Source: Patella vulgata
Taxonomy: Eukaryota > Mollusca > Gastropoda > Patellidae
NCBI RefSeq assembly: GCF_932274485.2
Contig: NC_065885.2
Location: 30,889,062 to 30,953,061 of the forward strand
Direction of reading: 5' to 3'
DNA: 64,000 nucleotides
The translations under genes were made by a program, and so were the position numbers. Positions 34,984-47,705 of this stretch are shown here, in pieces. Under the pieces are notes generated by a model that made no database searches, had not been told where the DNA came from, and was given only the letters and a program-made list of their open reading frames with translations. The number at the start of each line of letters is the position of its first letter. Within the stretch, counting starts at the first letter, position 1.

Positions 34984-35157
34984 GAATAAAGAAAACATAA
35001 TATTTAGTGGGCTTTAAATTCGTTGGTCGTAAATCGTATTAAGTCTGGTTAAACGTCACTGTAACATTATGAATAAAGGAAACATAATATTTAGTGGGCT
35101 TTAAATTCGTTGGTCGTAAATCTTATTAAGTCTGGTTAAACGTCACTGTAACATTAT
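34984..35157. repeat. Recent tandem duplication, 87 bp unit, 2 copies
   Basis: GAATAAAGAAAACATAATAT at 34984 recurs at 35071 as GAATAAAGGAAACATAATAT. The units differ at only about two positions (A/G in that block; TCGTATT/TCTTATT). Such identity implies a recent duplication. Confidence 0.93.
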
Positions 35158-36159
35158 CTAAAGAATGTAAAAACAAGAGGACGTTAAAAGAAAATACACT
35201 TTTTAATAGCTGGGGGTTAATATGTTACGATTTTGTATAAAACGGGTGATGAGGTTAAAGTCATAAATGGAAAATATTTGACATTTCCGAATCATCAAAG
35301 AAAATCTACATATCTTTTCACCTAAAATTTACACGTTAAAATTGCTATAAAAACACTAAAAATAAACAAACAAGGTCAAAAACGAACATAAGGATTGTCA
35401 TTTATTGGTTTGCTGCCTAATATAATCATTCTAAATACTTGGCGGTAAATTGTGACTTTTGAGTTTGTTAGCAGACGGTATTAAGGGTATTTTGCCGCCA
35501 GCAAAGAAACAATTGTATAAGTAAAAGAACTGTGGGGAAACTGACAAGTCAACTGTTGACAAATATGTTAACACGTTAGTTTTACCATATACCTACATTT
35601 GAGCAATGAATGGTAAACATTGAATATAATTGAGCTTTTGTTTGGGAGAAGGTGTTTTCCATAAAGGGTGAGTGGTCTCATAGTTTTACACATTTTTTAA
35701 CCAGGACTTGACAACAATTTTGCAAGTAAACAATGGGAAATGACATCGATGTGTTAAGTTATAATCATAATTTCAACATATGTTTACGTGAGGGTGGTAA
35801 GTATGTTTGCCCTGAGAAGTTCTACGTGTCTTTTTATTCTTCAAAACTGGAATAAATTCTGCTAAAAGAAATTTGAGATGTATTGATGAATAATCTAGAG
35901 GTCACAATTTTTATATTATTTTGATGAAACTTAAAATATATGTGTTATATCACAAAGATCTCGGACCGTGGAAAACGGATCGTAACTTACCGTTAAAATT
36001 GTCCTTTTGCCAACGATGTTGCACGGCCTGGATGCCGGTCAGGAAGAAATTTTCTTCAGCCACCCTAAAAAACGTCGTTACTAGTAAAATGACGACTGGC
36101 TAGTTCTTTTTTTTTATTTTTGGAAACCGGTGGAAGTCAAATCGAGCGAATAAGGTCGA

Positions 36160-36560
36160 TGGTCCATGAGTTCGAATCCTCAATCATATATTGCTGACAC
36201 GGCAATCATCGATTTATGATCAGGAGCATTGTCTTGGTTAAACAGGGCGATTTTAGTGAGCATTCCAAATCGCTTAGCTTTGATAGCTTCACGCAACTGA
36301 CTCAGTAGATCAGCAGAAGGTCTTCCATTGATTGTTTGACCTTTTTCAAGATAGTCAATCAGGAAAATACCCTTGAAATCCCAAAAGACTGAAGTTATCC
36401 CTTTCTGGCAGACTTGGCTTTTCGGGTGGCTCTCTCGATCTGCAACGCTTAAATTCCACAACCCAGTTCTTTACTGTAGAAAGTGGATGTATCTGTGTTG
36501 GGGTTAGTCCTTTCTGTTGCAGGTACTTGATGGCTGCCCTATAGCCGGGTTTGTCCAGTT
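36160..36560 (-). pseudogene. mariner-type transposase fragment
   Basis: Minus-strand blocks: YRAAIKYLQQKGLTPTQIH, STVKNWVVEFKRCRSREPPE (HTH region), then in another frame SVFWDFKGIFLIDYLEKGQT, INGRPSADLLSQLREAIKAK and ALFNQDNAPDHKS, the second catalytic Asp block. These match SETMAR-like mariner transposases. The part carrying the first catalytic Asp is missing between the N-terminal and central blocks, a frameshift separates them, and the C terminus is lost, so this is a dead internal-deletion remnant. Confidence 0.88.
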
Positions 36561-37477
36561 CTAGTGATTCCGATGGGTAGGTTCACAAGATCGTCTTGTA
36601 CGAAGATAATAATAACAAGTTGCGGTTTTTATGTCTATAATTCATTTAATGATTGTACTTGCTGGTGGCAAGCTTTTTTTCAACCAAATTGATAGACCCT
36701 TTGCGGGCTTAGAACTTTTCAGCCAGCCCTCATACCAAGGTTGTGGACCATCTAGAGGACACAATTTTAGATGAAACTTCGATTTTGGTGGGCATGGACC
36801 CTACCTTTTACACAAAATGGCTATATTTACGAAGGGTGCTCCTATAAAATATACACTAGGCTTGGACATGCAAACTTGCATATACATGTATATTTGATCA
36901 AACCCAAATTGGGAAATGATTCATATTTTTACTTACTATTTGCAATAATATTCAGTATACTTCACAAGTTTTACCTTCTGTAAACGCTGCGACAATTTGT
37001 TTTTGTGGTTCAACGTTTGTTCATTGGCTGTATTTTCAAGTAATTGTATTTACGCTTGGGGATGAATGAATTAGGTCTAGTTTATGTCTTATAAAGGACG
37101 TATTAAGATTATTAAGTATCATGAGTATAGTGTTAACAAGATTTTAATAATGACATCCATCTTATTAACCTTCAAACACCATACAAAACAGAACTCTGCC
37201 TAAGTCCAAAGTAGAGAGATTGAGTATTAAGAATGGCATTGACAAACATGTTCTGAGAATCAAAACTTCATGTAAGAACGTGTTTAAGGCTCTGCCGAAG
37301 TGATAAACTCTACTTTGCATTACCCAATGCGGTTTTCGTAGAATGATATTGATGTTAGCTGAAAGTAATAGTTCATATAGTAAGCACAGGAGAACCGTAA
37401 AACAAAACCAATAAGACAAACCTGCGGACAAGACAAACTGCATAGATATTGTAAGAAATAAATAACAAATATATGTT

Positions 37478-37527
37478 ATTAAATGGGGTTTAATGTTCAC
37501 TCGACACCAACAAGGTCATTAGCAATG
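37478..37527 (-). repeat. SINE-B tail fragment
   Basis: AAATGGGGTTTAATGTTCAC then TCGACACCAACAAGGTCATT is the reverse of the SINE-B 3' end (AATGACCTAGTTTGTGTCGA then TTAAACCC). Only ~50 bp remain. Confidence 0.6.
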
Positions 37528-39982
37528 GTAGGAAACCGGAAGGCAGTACACATTAAATTGCCGCGAATACCGAATGGATCAATAAATACATTATACATCT
37601 TAATGAAGCGCCATTGTTCTTATTTAATACCAAAACACAACTAGGAAAAATAACGTTTTCTAGGATCGTTTGTGTTTAAACACTATAGCACTTTATCACA
37701 CAGTTATTTGCTTTTTAAGCCACTTTAAGAAAAAAAAAAGGGGTTTTAAAATGTAATGGTTTTTTAAAATATATCTCTGGATGTGTTTATCTACACCGTT
37801 TCTGGGATAATTTGTCACGTATATCTCGAAAACTGCAGACGACACTGTTGGCAATTAGTTCTATTTGCTTAAGTTATTTCTATTTGATTCGTAAACAAGG
37901 GCTTGCCCCATTCTAGTCTTCAATGACAGTCAATAGTTAAAGATTTTTATTTGTGTCCATTTAAGTCAAATTAGTGTAGTAATAAGTGGGATCTCCCTAA
38001 TGATGTTACATAAAATGAAATCCAAACTGAATCTAAAATAACGAATCCGTATATTTTTCCGAATTCAGTCTGAAACAACTATTCCGAATCGGGTTATTCG
38101 CAGTCAAACTTTGAGTGTGGCGCTCTTGATTCAGATCAAAGGATTTACCGGAGCCGAATAACTTTGCGCACATGTTCACTTCTACTTTTATCGCTTGGGT
38201 GGAAACGTGTGTATTCTCGGGGCCGATATTCTGCAAATAAATAAAAAATTTGATATTGCAAACACAAATCGGTTGAGGTATAGCCTACATAGCCATAGCC
38301 CTATCTCACTGAAACATATACTACGGTAAGATAGCGAGTTAAAAATCCAAATACAAATCTATGGTGTGTTCAGATCACGGCTGTTCATTTAAGGCCTAGA
38401 AATCGTGCCTGGCGCAACAGAAGATCACGAATACGAATGGCGGGCGCATCCATCTTGTATATGAATGCCCTTCACTTCTGCTAGCTATGCGCATTAAGTG
38501 TGGCATATTTCAATTTGAATCCAATCTTAATGTGACGCACCGCTTTTAATCCGAGACAAAGCAATCCGAATTCCGGGGGCCGGTTTCCGGAATTCGCATT
38601 GAATGCGCATGTAGTGTGAGATTCAAAAATTCCCCATTCGTGATCAGTTTTTTTTATCTCTAATGTGATTAATGCAGAATATATATCTCAACATGGCATT
38701 CCAATTCCATTACAGAGATGAGATTATGGTAATTATATGATTTGTTAAGATTGGTAGGTTGTTGATAATTTTAGTCCGTGGATTAATGGATCGGTTTGTT
38801 AAATCTTGTTTCAATAAGAAACTAAGTGTGACAACTATCAAATTCAAGAGACAACACGATGTGAAACACGTCTATACTGAAACAACGGTCAGTCTTGTTT
38901 GCTCACTGGCGCCTCGGATATAACCAACTGACATCGGTATGGATCTAGTCTGCGTATAGTCAAGTAGTAAACCACAATTGTGAAATTGTTTGCAAAATGA
39001 TCTGATTTCTCTTTGCACACCATGAGGTAAGGTTGTCGTATTTAAATTGTCCTTAGGAAACAAAGCGTCATCGTTCAGATATACTTATCTGGAATTATGA
39101 ATTGAAAAATGAATAAACTGGCTTAGGGTCAGACTTAAGATATCAGTTATTTATATTGACTAACCTTCTAGGCGGTCAACAGTCAAGAAATGTGTATGCT
39201 GTTAATGATCCGGAGATCTAAATATGTGCCGGTTAAGCACTTTGAGGTGTCCAAAGGACTCAAAATCTCCCTTTGAAAAATCAGAAAGGCTTCCCCGATA
39301 TAAATTTCATTCTGGATATCAATCATATTGACCGTAAAAATTAAATTGTGTAAAGCTCGATTTCTATATCACATAAAAGTTATTACGAACGATTTGCGAT
39401 ACAGACAAACAAAAAATAATGTGATCCGGAAAAGGTGCAAACCATTGTATATTCTCAAGGTTTATTATCATGTTTCATTTTAATGAGCTGCAGGCAATGT
39501 TTTCAGTTGTACAGGAAAGGTCTTTAGATACAATTTTCAAACAATCATTAGATTTAAAAAAATGAAAACAGCAAATGATCCTAAAACTGTCACGTAACAC
39601 AATGATTAGTACACGTTCAGGTTTAGCTCTGGACAACCTTCACAACCTACGAATATAAGAGTCGTTTTATAGGAGTTGATCATGTGTGCGATAGGGACAA
39701 TTAGAGACTTTAATTTTATGGAAGTATTAAAATCATCCTAATTAATATAATCTTTTTCGTTATATCAACAGATCTTAACCTTATAAACTTGTTTAACAAA
39801 AAAATGGTCTAGAAAGAAAGGAGCGAAAATCTACCCGTTCTAATGCTCTTAAAATGATAAGCGAGTTTTAAGTCGGTGGATGTGTTAACGACTAGTTTAT
39901 AGTTATGTGAAGTTCATGATGAGACTTAAATATGGGATGTAGTCGTTTGAATGTAAAGCTAACAAACGGGACTTGTTTGACA

Positions 39983-42900
39983 ATGTTATATTATCATAGC
40001 TATGTTGGTCTATTATCGACATGTTTTGTAGTATTATGTTGTTTTGTGAGAGTAACAAACGCTTTCTTTATAGAGACGTGCGGTATCAAGAGTTCGTTGA
40101 ACATAGTTGGTGGAAGAGCAGCTAACGCAGGAGAGTGGCCATGGCAAGCATCGTTGCAGATCAGAGATAAATATACGAGAGATTATCAACATTTCTGTGG
40201 AGCCGTGTTAATAGCTGAATATTGGGTAGCGACAGCCGCACATTGTGTCTATGGGTAAGCTTGGGATTGGTCTTTATTAATATTTATTAGTATATTACAA
40301 AATATATTTTCCAAGGATGATAAGATAAGCAACTAATTTACGATGATTACTAACTTCTTGGACGAAACGTCTGGTCATCCACCACTAACTCTGGCACGAC
40401 TCTTGGAGAAAAGTTCAGAGCTACAGCCATCGCTTCTTTTCGATAAATCATCGCGATTTGCATAGACATATTGAAATAATATGTCCCAAATATCAACTTT
40501 ATCGTAGAGCCATATCTAACAGCCAAAGTACAAAACATTTCAGAATCCTGTTACGATCCATTTTTGCTCTTCGGTCCCAGTAGTCCCCTACAGCTTATAT
40601 TAAGTATGCCAACATTACTGTACATCGTACAATTTGCTAGAAACTTTAATTTAAATGTATTTTACCTACAGAAAACGACAGAGCACATTGTCCGTTTTAT
40701 TTGGAGCTCATCATCTCAATTCTTTAAATGGACAAGAAGTCAGGCTTGGTATTAGTTCTATCATCACGGTAAGATATTTATTAGGAATGGTTTGCTAATG
40801 GGTCAGGAAGATGTAGATATCATGGTGACAGACATTTCTACTTTGCCACTATGACCATCGTCTCCAGTGGCGTATGCATGATTTCCAAAAAGAGGGCTAC
40901 AATATCTGTCAACTTCAGTATTGACATTACAGGGGGATTTGGGAATGATTAAATCAGCTATTATGCGTGCATTTTCATTTGAAGATGTCGGGGTCATAGA
41001 CACCCCACGCACCTCAGTCGTGAATTTATTAGCCATCTTTAAGTATTATTTTTTGCCAATTTTAATTGCTACAACTACCTCCTTTGGTGCATAATTTCTG
41101 GAAGTCATTATGCATTTGCCCGAATTTCTCCATATTCCCGAAGCAAAATTAGTGGCCCGAGAAATCCCTCTCTTGTCATTGCTGTATTGAGACTGAAAAT
41201 GTGAGTCTTGACGGAGCGTGTCCATTCTGATCGTCGAATCACATATCTCCTGAGTAAAATTTAGGAAATTTTGATGACTTAACCGGGATGACATCTTTTA
41301 AAAAGAAGTCCTAGTGTATGTTAGTGCTGATTTGAAGAAAGATTTTACCCTTGGATGCATCGGGAACAAACATCGATACTCGCATTGGTAAATTTGGAAG
41401 TCGCTATTGGCACGAAAATTCTTTGACTCAAATCTCCGGTATAAATTCTATAAACGTGTACCAATTAGTACTGCCTACCTTTAAATATTCGATAATATTT
41501 GTCCATTTTTGTGAAGAAAATCCATGAATTATTTATTTTATCAAAAAAAGCTCATGTCGTATTACTATCCAGTTTGTTGAAACACAATACGTAACATGAC
41601 AGCCCTTCACTTTGATCGGCTGTGTGGTCCCAGAGATGATAAAAAGATTCCACATGCGCGGCGATTACCAAAATGTTTATATTGTAGCTATTTTGGATAG
41701 CCTCGTTTATCGCACATTTAGTTTCTCTGCAATATACTGTTATATACTGGTTAATTTGGATACATTTCGCGTAATGTAGCCGCGTTTGTCACCAGACACT
41801 TTACGGTAACATATTTAGAGCTCTGGTTAATTCCGATTTATTTTGTTACGTCGTTATGTACTGGTTGTAGTTTGGACTGTTAACCAGTCATAATTTGGGA
41901 CAGAAATTTGCGCTGAGTATGGCAATGTTTGAGTGGGATTAGGTCTAATCAAACGAAAGACTGCGAGGGGTATCGAATTTCTCAAACATTCAGAATTGGC
42001 TCACAATTATGGTACAGTTATTAAGAATTATGTAGGCAGCGTATGGTGAACCCAGAGTATGTCGTAGAAAATACATACATAGAAACCCAACCTTTGATCA
42101 TGGTATGGCCGTCAAAATTATGCTAATTTATATAATACAATTCATAAAATTTATTATATATTTATTTACCGAGTAAGTGATATTTCTTTCAGCATCCCTA
42201 TTATGTAGACTCTGGTAATTACCCATGTGATCTGGCTTTATTACGGTTAAGTGATCCTGTAGAGTTAGCTGATGGGTTAGTACGTGAAGTATGTCTGCCA
42301 GACGCTGAGGATGAAGTTATTGGAGATTGTTGGGTCACCGGATGGGGAGTGACGTTAGGTAGGTAGTGTTGGCAAATGTGCGAATCCAGGAGAATTCTGC
42401 CTTAAGCGTTCCTATTGTTACTTAATAGCACACCATTAGCATATTGGTTCTAAATGTTAAAGTTAGTATTTTTGGGGATATTTTGTTATTTCATTGCTTT
42501 ATCTTTTACTACTATATATTTTGCTTCTATACCTATAAAGGTTTCAACATCTCAATGTATTTAGAGGCTCTGATACAGAGACTCTTACTTTAAGTGTCAA
42601 AATGCTTCTTGACACTAAGACTGAAGATGGTTTAACTTTTATCTAGTCCCTCGTAAAACTAAAATCTACGAATCTAAATACACTTTACATTTAAATCTGT
42701 CACCTCAAACACCATGAACTTATGCTATGTTTTGAAGGTTATATTAGCTAATTATTTTGACGATTTTAATTCGTTTCAACTCGACTTGGTCACGTTTTGA
42801 TTCATTTCCCTCAAATATTGTCACATCTTTGTGTGTGTGTGTGTTTAAGTTCATATCGGCATTTCGCCTGTTATTAAGGTCGTTCGCAGCTATGACCATC

Positions 42901-44886
42901 ATGTGCTTAGTCATTTCATCTTATACAGGTACATTTATTGTCTGTCAGTGTCATTTTCTTACAACGTCACCCAAACGTGCATTTGAAGCACATACGAACA
43001 AGTACAACCAGGGTCACCAGTATTCACATAACTTTGTCATGCTTCAGGCTGTCTGCCTCTTACTCGAAGATAACTTATAATAACACGGATATTATTGCGT
43101 AAATTTTGAAGATAAAAAGTAGATACAGATATGACATTTAGTAAATATCAATTTAAAATAGGAAACACCCAAAACTCATTTACGAGATTCTCGTGTTTAG
43201 GTTAAGTTCTTCCCCAATCGCAACATGGAAACATAGAGCACATATAAACACTCGATGGTTTCAGGCAAAGTTCTTTATTCTGGTGTCATTGAGTCAACTG
43301 GCGGAGTTTCGATTCCCCGGTTGTACGTGACAAGGAGTAGAGTCGCCTGTCCAACCTCGTGGGGTTTCTCCGGGTCCTCCGGTTTCCTCCCACTGCTAAA
43401 GACCCCAACGCGGAAGCGAATTATTGAAATAAAATTGAACCACGTGTTAGTCCCGAAATGACCTAGTTTGTGTCGAGTGTACGTTAAACCCATTTTTCTC
43501 TCTTTCTCTTTTTATTCTGGGCGAAATTATGAATGTTTGAAGTCTGACAAGAAATAGACATAATTAGCAGAGGGAAACTCAGCCCACAGTTCATTTTCTT
43601 AATTGCCAAGTACCGTTGACATGATAATGTAGGAAATATCGATTGCCCTGTCCTTCATCGGCGGTATCCGGTCATATTAGCGTTTAACGCAGATGTGGTG
43701 AGCATTGCCTAACCCACTCAATATCTAAATCATATTGTAAAGTGTTAAGGTACCAATATTTTTCATTTATTACAAGAGCATTGTTTGTTACAGAGGATGA
43801 GGGTGATTACTTACAAGAATTAAAGAGTGATGTAGTTAATAATACCCACTGTAAAGATCTATGGAGAGGTTATATTAGAGATGATCATGTTTGTGTTGGT
43901 TTAGGCAATACCGGGGCCTGTAGGGTAAGTATTTTACACCTTTACAATATGGGTGTTTAGTCGCATGATAGTTATTGGCGGGCTCATTCAGTACACACTA
44001 TTAACAAATGTTAACGTTACAGACGGCTCATAATAGTGTAATGACTGGAAGTTCCCTTTTTATACGCCCAAATTTTCATGTGTGCGTAATATGTCGACAC
44101 CCATGTTCGGACGTTCGTTCAAATGGTTGTGGGGATATTGAAGAGGTCACAATATTTATCCGAAGATCTTGGATGGGTAAGATTCTGGCACGACCCGGAA
44201 TATTGTCGCTTATTGTACGAAAATCACCTTTATCACCTTGTGAATTTGATCGCGGCTCAAGTTTTTAACATACTTTTATTTCATATTTGTTGTGAAGCAT
44301 TTGGGTTTATGAGTACGAATCCTATCGATATACGGCGTTCCACAACCATCTGTTCTGGAGTTACCAAGCTTTGTTGAAACCCTTGTGAACGCGATAGAGG
44401 CTACACTTTTAAACTGTTTTATATTACAAATTTGGTGTGAAACAATGGGGTCGGGAGAGAACAAACCCTGTCGATAATTTAGCATTCCATAATCTTCTAT
44501 CGCGGACTACAGTTTTAATGATTTTTTTATTTCAAATTCGATGTGAAGTACTGGGGCAATGAGAGGATGAGCTATTCCCCGCCCATCTTTTGTAAAATGT
44601 GAGCGTAACTATAGCTTGCATGGCAACCTCGTGTTTTTTGTTGTTTTTTTAAATCAAAATTCAACCCAGGTTTTCACTAATCTCATAAATTTATGAACTA
44701 TACAATTCTTTTCAGGGTGATTCCGGTGGACCTCTTGTTTGTAGAAAAAATGGCAGATACCAGTTGGCGGGAATAACCTCATGGGGAGAAGAGACTTGTA
44801 CCAAGAAAGGATACCCTAATATTTTTACTCGTGTCTCGGCATTTGTTGAATGGATAAATCATACAATGGGAGCCAACCCTCTATAA
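39983..44886 (+). CDS. Secreted S1 (chymotrypsin-fold) serine protease, catalytic exons
   Basis: Exons: first catalytic exon to 40254, then 40672-40768, 42193-42358, 43794-43924 and 44716-44886 (TAA); all phases agree. Read from ATG 39983, a hydrophobic signal peptide ([15 protein letters not shown]...TNA) precedes [20 protein letters not shown]. Catalytic triad: His in ATAAHCV, Asp in DLALLRL, Ser in GDSGGPL. WVTGWG, SWGEETC and a C-terminal [11 protein letters not shown] are present, as is the Cys before IVGG that tethers the propeptide. Two oddities: the residue before IVGG is Asn, not Arg/Lys, and position 189 (GACRGDSGG) is Gly, not the trypsin Asp. It could instead start at 33379 by splicing into 40074 (phase 1), adding a chitin-binding domain. 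Expected role: extracellular proteolysis (digestion, immunity or matrix); substrate unknown. Confidence 0.92.
43284..43510 (+). repeat. SINE-B copy with 10-bp target duplication
   Basis: tRNA-like head with B box (GTTTCGATTCCCCGGTTG), then GTCGCCTGTCCAACCTCGTG, GGGTTTCTCCGGGTCCTCC, AGCGAATTATTGAAATAAAA and the tail GTCGAGTGTACGTTAAACCC. It is flanked by TTTATTCTGG at 43274-43283 and 43511-43520. It lies in the protease intron between the 42193 and 43794 exons. Confidence 0.88.
44245..44575. repeat. Decayed tandem array, ~130 bp unit, 3 copies
   Basis: Three spaced diverged blocks in the last protease intron: TTTATTTCATATTTGTTGTG, TTTATATTACAAATTTGGTG and TTTATTTCAAATTCGATGTG, each followed by AAGCA or AA.AATGGGG, then GAGAG or TATGAG, and each preceded by a TTTTAA run. 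Confidence 0.5.
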
Positions 44887-44902
44887 AGATTTGGTTGATA
44901 CT

Positions 44903-45081
44903 GGTCCTACTAATCACCGACAAGGGTGTTTTTGGTCAATAGTGCCCACAATTTCACATATTATCCATAATTTTTTTTTTTATGAAATTATTTAAATTTT
45001 GGATATGATGTGTAAAATATATAATATGGGCAATATTGACCAAAAAACCCCTCTTGTCGGTGATTACAGATTAGTAGGACC
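44903..45081. mobile_element. Short hairpin MITE in the protease 3' region
   Basis: GGTCCTACTAATCACCGACA at 44903 is matched in reverse complement by TGTCGGTGATTACAGATTAG then TAGGACC ending 45081. The pairing continues through GTTTTTGGTCAATA against TATTGACCAAAAAA. The stem is ~45 bp with small bulges, around an AT-rich centre. It starts 16 bp after the protease stop codon, so it probably lies in the 3' UTR and could form a strong RNA hairpin. Confidence 0.85.
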
Positions 45082-47449
45082 GCTGCTGACATATTCTGGT
45101 TTAAAGTTACATTATAAGCATATCATTTAGTGACATACATAATATAGTTTAAGGTAAAAACAAAATATCTGCCTAAATAAGCCAGGAAACCTTTAAGAAC
45201 TTTGTTCTCGTTAATTTGATATGCTTGCCTTTCATTATTGGAAACAGAAAAACAAATTACACAAAATCGCTAATGCTACAAGACACAACTTCCCCATAAT
45301 GTGCGCTTGGCTGATCATAGCTGGGCTTTTAAAAAAATTAAAAAATATATATTGTGGGCCATAATAGCAAAAAAATGAGCGGTTTTGTGTCATCATTCGA
45401 AAAGCGGTATTGTGTCAAGTCATCACTAATTAAGCGGCCTTTTGTTGCTGAAGAGAATCGGTATGAATGTACTTGCGTACAAGCTTGCAATTTCATTACT
45501 TCACTTCTTTTTTTTTATAAAAAAATCCAACAAACTTTGTCCATTTAATATTAAGAAATTGTGTCTATTTCATTGAGATTGAATACAATGCATAATAAAA
45601 CTCGGTGATCACGTAACATATTCGATAGTTCTCCTGTAAATATCGGATATGTTCGTAAAGTTTAACGGGTACCGGTATACCTCCGATTAAAATCTCTTTT
45701 ACTAACTCAAATACAAACTGTACAAGCTAAGGCAAACATTAAAAATTTGAATAAATATTTATTTGTTTTTAAACAAACACAGAACAATATTGCATTGATT
45801 TTTTTATTGACAGATTGCAACAAGTTGTTTTTAAAAAATTCCATTTATTTATTGTTTTAATATTTTCCCAAACACATGACAGTGGCGACTAGGGCGAGTG
45901 CCGATACCTTGGGCTGGCCCCGATCCTATGGTTCGAACGATATGCTGATATTTAATTCGCCTGATGCCAGTTGGAATATGGCGTTGGGCCATAATTAATT
46001 GAAAGTAGTGTATACTTACTAAGATATAAACATTGGGCCAGAAATCATTTTCTATATATAATTCTGGATCATTTTGGATGTAACAACCATTTTTATAGAT
46101 TCCCGCTGCAGCGATTACATATATTTTTTGGAATCCGGTTGAAATTGACAGACTTTACAGTAAGTAAAAAGTGTTAAAGAAATCCCAATGCTGTTGAACT
46201 ACAGAAACACGGTTGCGTCCACATCACCTTAGTTTTAATATTTTATACTGCATGTGAATTTCTTTGTTTTAAATTATTAGTTTGACAATATAGAGGCTAT
46301 TAGAGCTATTCAGTGTACATAATTGTATTTTATATATTCAAATTTATGTGATAATAAATTTATGAGCAGGGTAATTAAAATTTCGTTTCTTTTGGGGGTT
46401 TTATTTTTTTTTTAAATTTTAATTATCAACAAGTATGGGCCAGGGACCGAGTATGGCGTCATCGCCATCATCTTAGAATTGTGACGTGATATAGAATCGA
46501 TGTCTGTCTATTGATGCGCAATTGTCCAAGGAACAAGAATGACAAGTTACTGGAAATGGTGGAGTCTTGTGCTTTTTTCACCCCCAAGAAGAACAAGATG
46601 AGGACCGGTTCCTGATCAAAAAATGTTATAAACGGTATCTAAATAATTAAGTTTTTAGTTAAATTGTAAACACGTGTATAGATTATTACATAGTCTATGT
46701 AAATTAATTGCAATGAGTTTTATTTTTAAAAACAGACTGAAATAAAATTTTGTCTCTTCATAATACATTATTGTTATATTGATTTACGAAGCCTCTAACG
46801 CCGCTCTTGTTAAGATGGCGATTATATGAGACAAATATCCGAAAATGTCTGAATTTTCGCCTTCAAGGAGCCCGTACATCTTTCCGGAGTGCTGGATAAT
46901 ACGCAAGACTGGACCATATAGGCAACGTACCGGACTCCATAGACGGGGGTCCCTTCGGCACTTTTTAACAGGATGCCGGCTTCCCAATGTTTTAAGTTTA
47001 TGTATGAAAGATTCGATTCGATTGTGAAGTATACCATTATTAGGGTCGATCTTGTCACATTAATACAAAATATTCCAATAAGTCACACTTAAAGAGTTGT
47101 CTGATTTTCGCGGTCATTTGTTTATCGATTTCTTGGACAAATCCGCCACTACCTCCATGGAATAAAAGCCCTAATTAAATTCTGCGAATTGTGTCCATTA
47201 AAATCGATATTTTATAAATTTGATATTCATTGTTTAAAGATCATTTTCCAAGAACCACCTTGATACTCTAACGATAGGTCAAGCACGTGGTTAGAGTTTT
47301 TCTGAGGTTTTATACACGTTATTATATATTGAGACAAAGAAGGTAACAGTAAGAAAAGAAAAAAAAAACAATTAAACATTTTGAATTCCTCATTTAACAA
47401 GCAGAAATTCTGTTGTGCCTCCTTCCCATGATGCCCTAAGCATTTAGTA
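45082..47449. other. Intergenic AT-rich stretch, nothing firmly recognised
   Basis: It lies between the 3' ends of the protease (plus) and THOC7 (minus), which converge. A slightly GC-richer island at ~46785-47030 contains AAGATGGCG, but the ATG there reaches a stop after four codons. The minus-strand frames across the island match nothing I know. An old unidentified repeat is the likeliest content. Confidence 0.5.
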
Positions 47450-47705
47450 ATATTCTATTTCAATAATTTGCATGCAATTAAAGTTCTTCAGCCATTGGAG
47501 GAAACCGGACAAAACCCTTAAGGTTGGGCAGGCGACCCCACTCGGAATCATGTAAAAGCTTGGGATGAAAACCATGCCACTTGACTCAATTATAAGTCTT
47601 CAGCCATTGGAGGAAACCCTCGAGGTTGGGCAGACGACCCCACTTGGTATCATGTACAAGCTTGGGATGAAAACCATGCCACTTGACTCAATGACAGGCC
47701 TCATG
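47450..47705 (-). repeat. SINE-B remnant with internal tandem duplication
   Basis: Minus-orientation SINE-B: ATTTCAATAATTTGCATGCA, TTCAGCCATTGGAGGAAACC, GTTGGGCAGGCGACCCCAC and CATGCCACTTGACTCAAT (reverse of ATTGAGTCAAGTGGCATG). The head and body block from TCTTCAGCC to TGACTCAAT occurs twice, at ~47485-47590 and ~47597-47690. Confidence 0.75.

Larger units (their letters stand above)
33806..40073. other. ~6.3 kb intron (or intergenic gap) upstream of the protease domain
   Basis: Under the joined-gene model this is the intron between the chitin-binding exon and the first catalytic exon. It holds the minisatellite, an 87-bp tandem duplication, a mariner fragment and a SINE-B fragment. The frame at 37165-37500 (minus) and the C+G-richer stretch at 38040-38640 match nothing I recognise. 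No extra domain exon was found, but a short one could be missed. Confidence 0.55.

Noticed and set aside
37165-37500. 111-codon minus-strand frame with hydrophobic N terminus
   Set aside because: It starts inside a SINE-B tail fragment and matches nothing; hydrophobic runs are common in AT-rich chance frames.
44008-44377. Two overlapping frames between protease exons
   Set aside because: They lie in an intron bounded by good splice sites and partly over a decayed tandem array.
46784-47058. GC-richer island with AAGATGGCG, considered as a promoter or first exon
   Set aside because: The ATG reaches a stop after four codons, no donor follows in frame, and no downstream plus-strand exon exists.
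47480-47705. Considered as a duplicated exon pair because of the repeated block
   Set aside because: The block is the SINE-B body in reverse; there are no splice sites or open frame.
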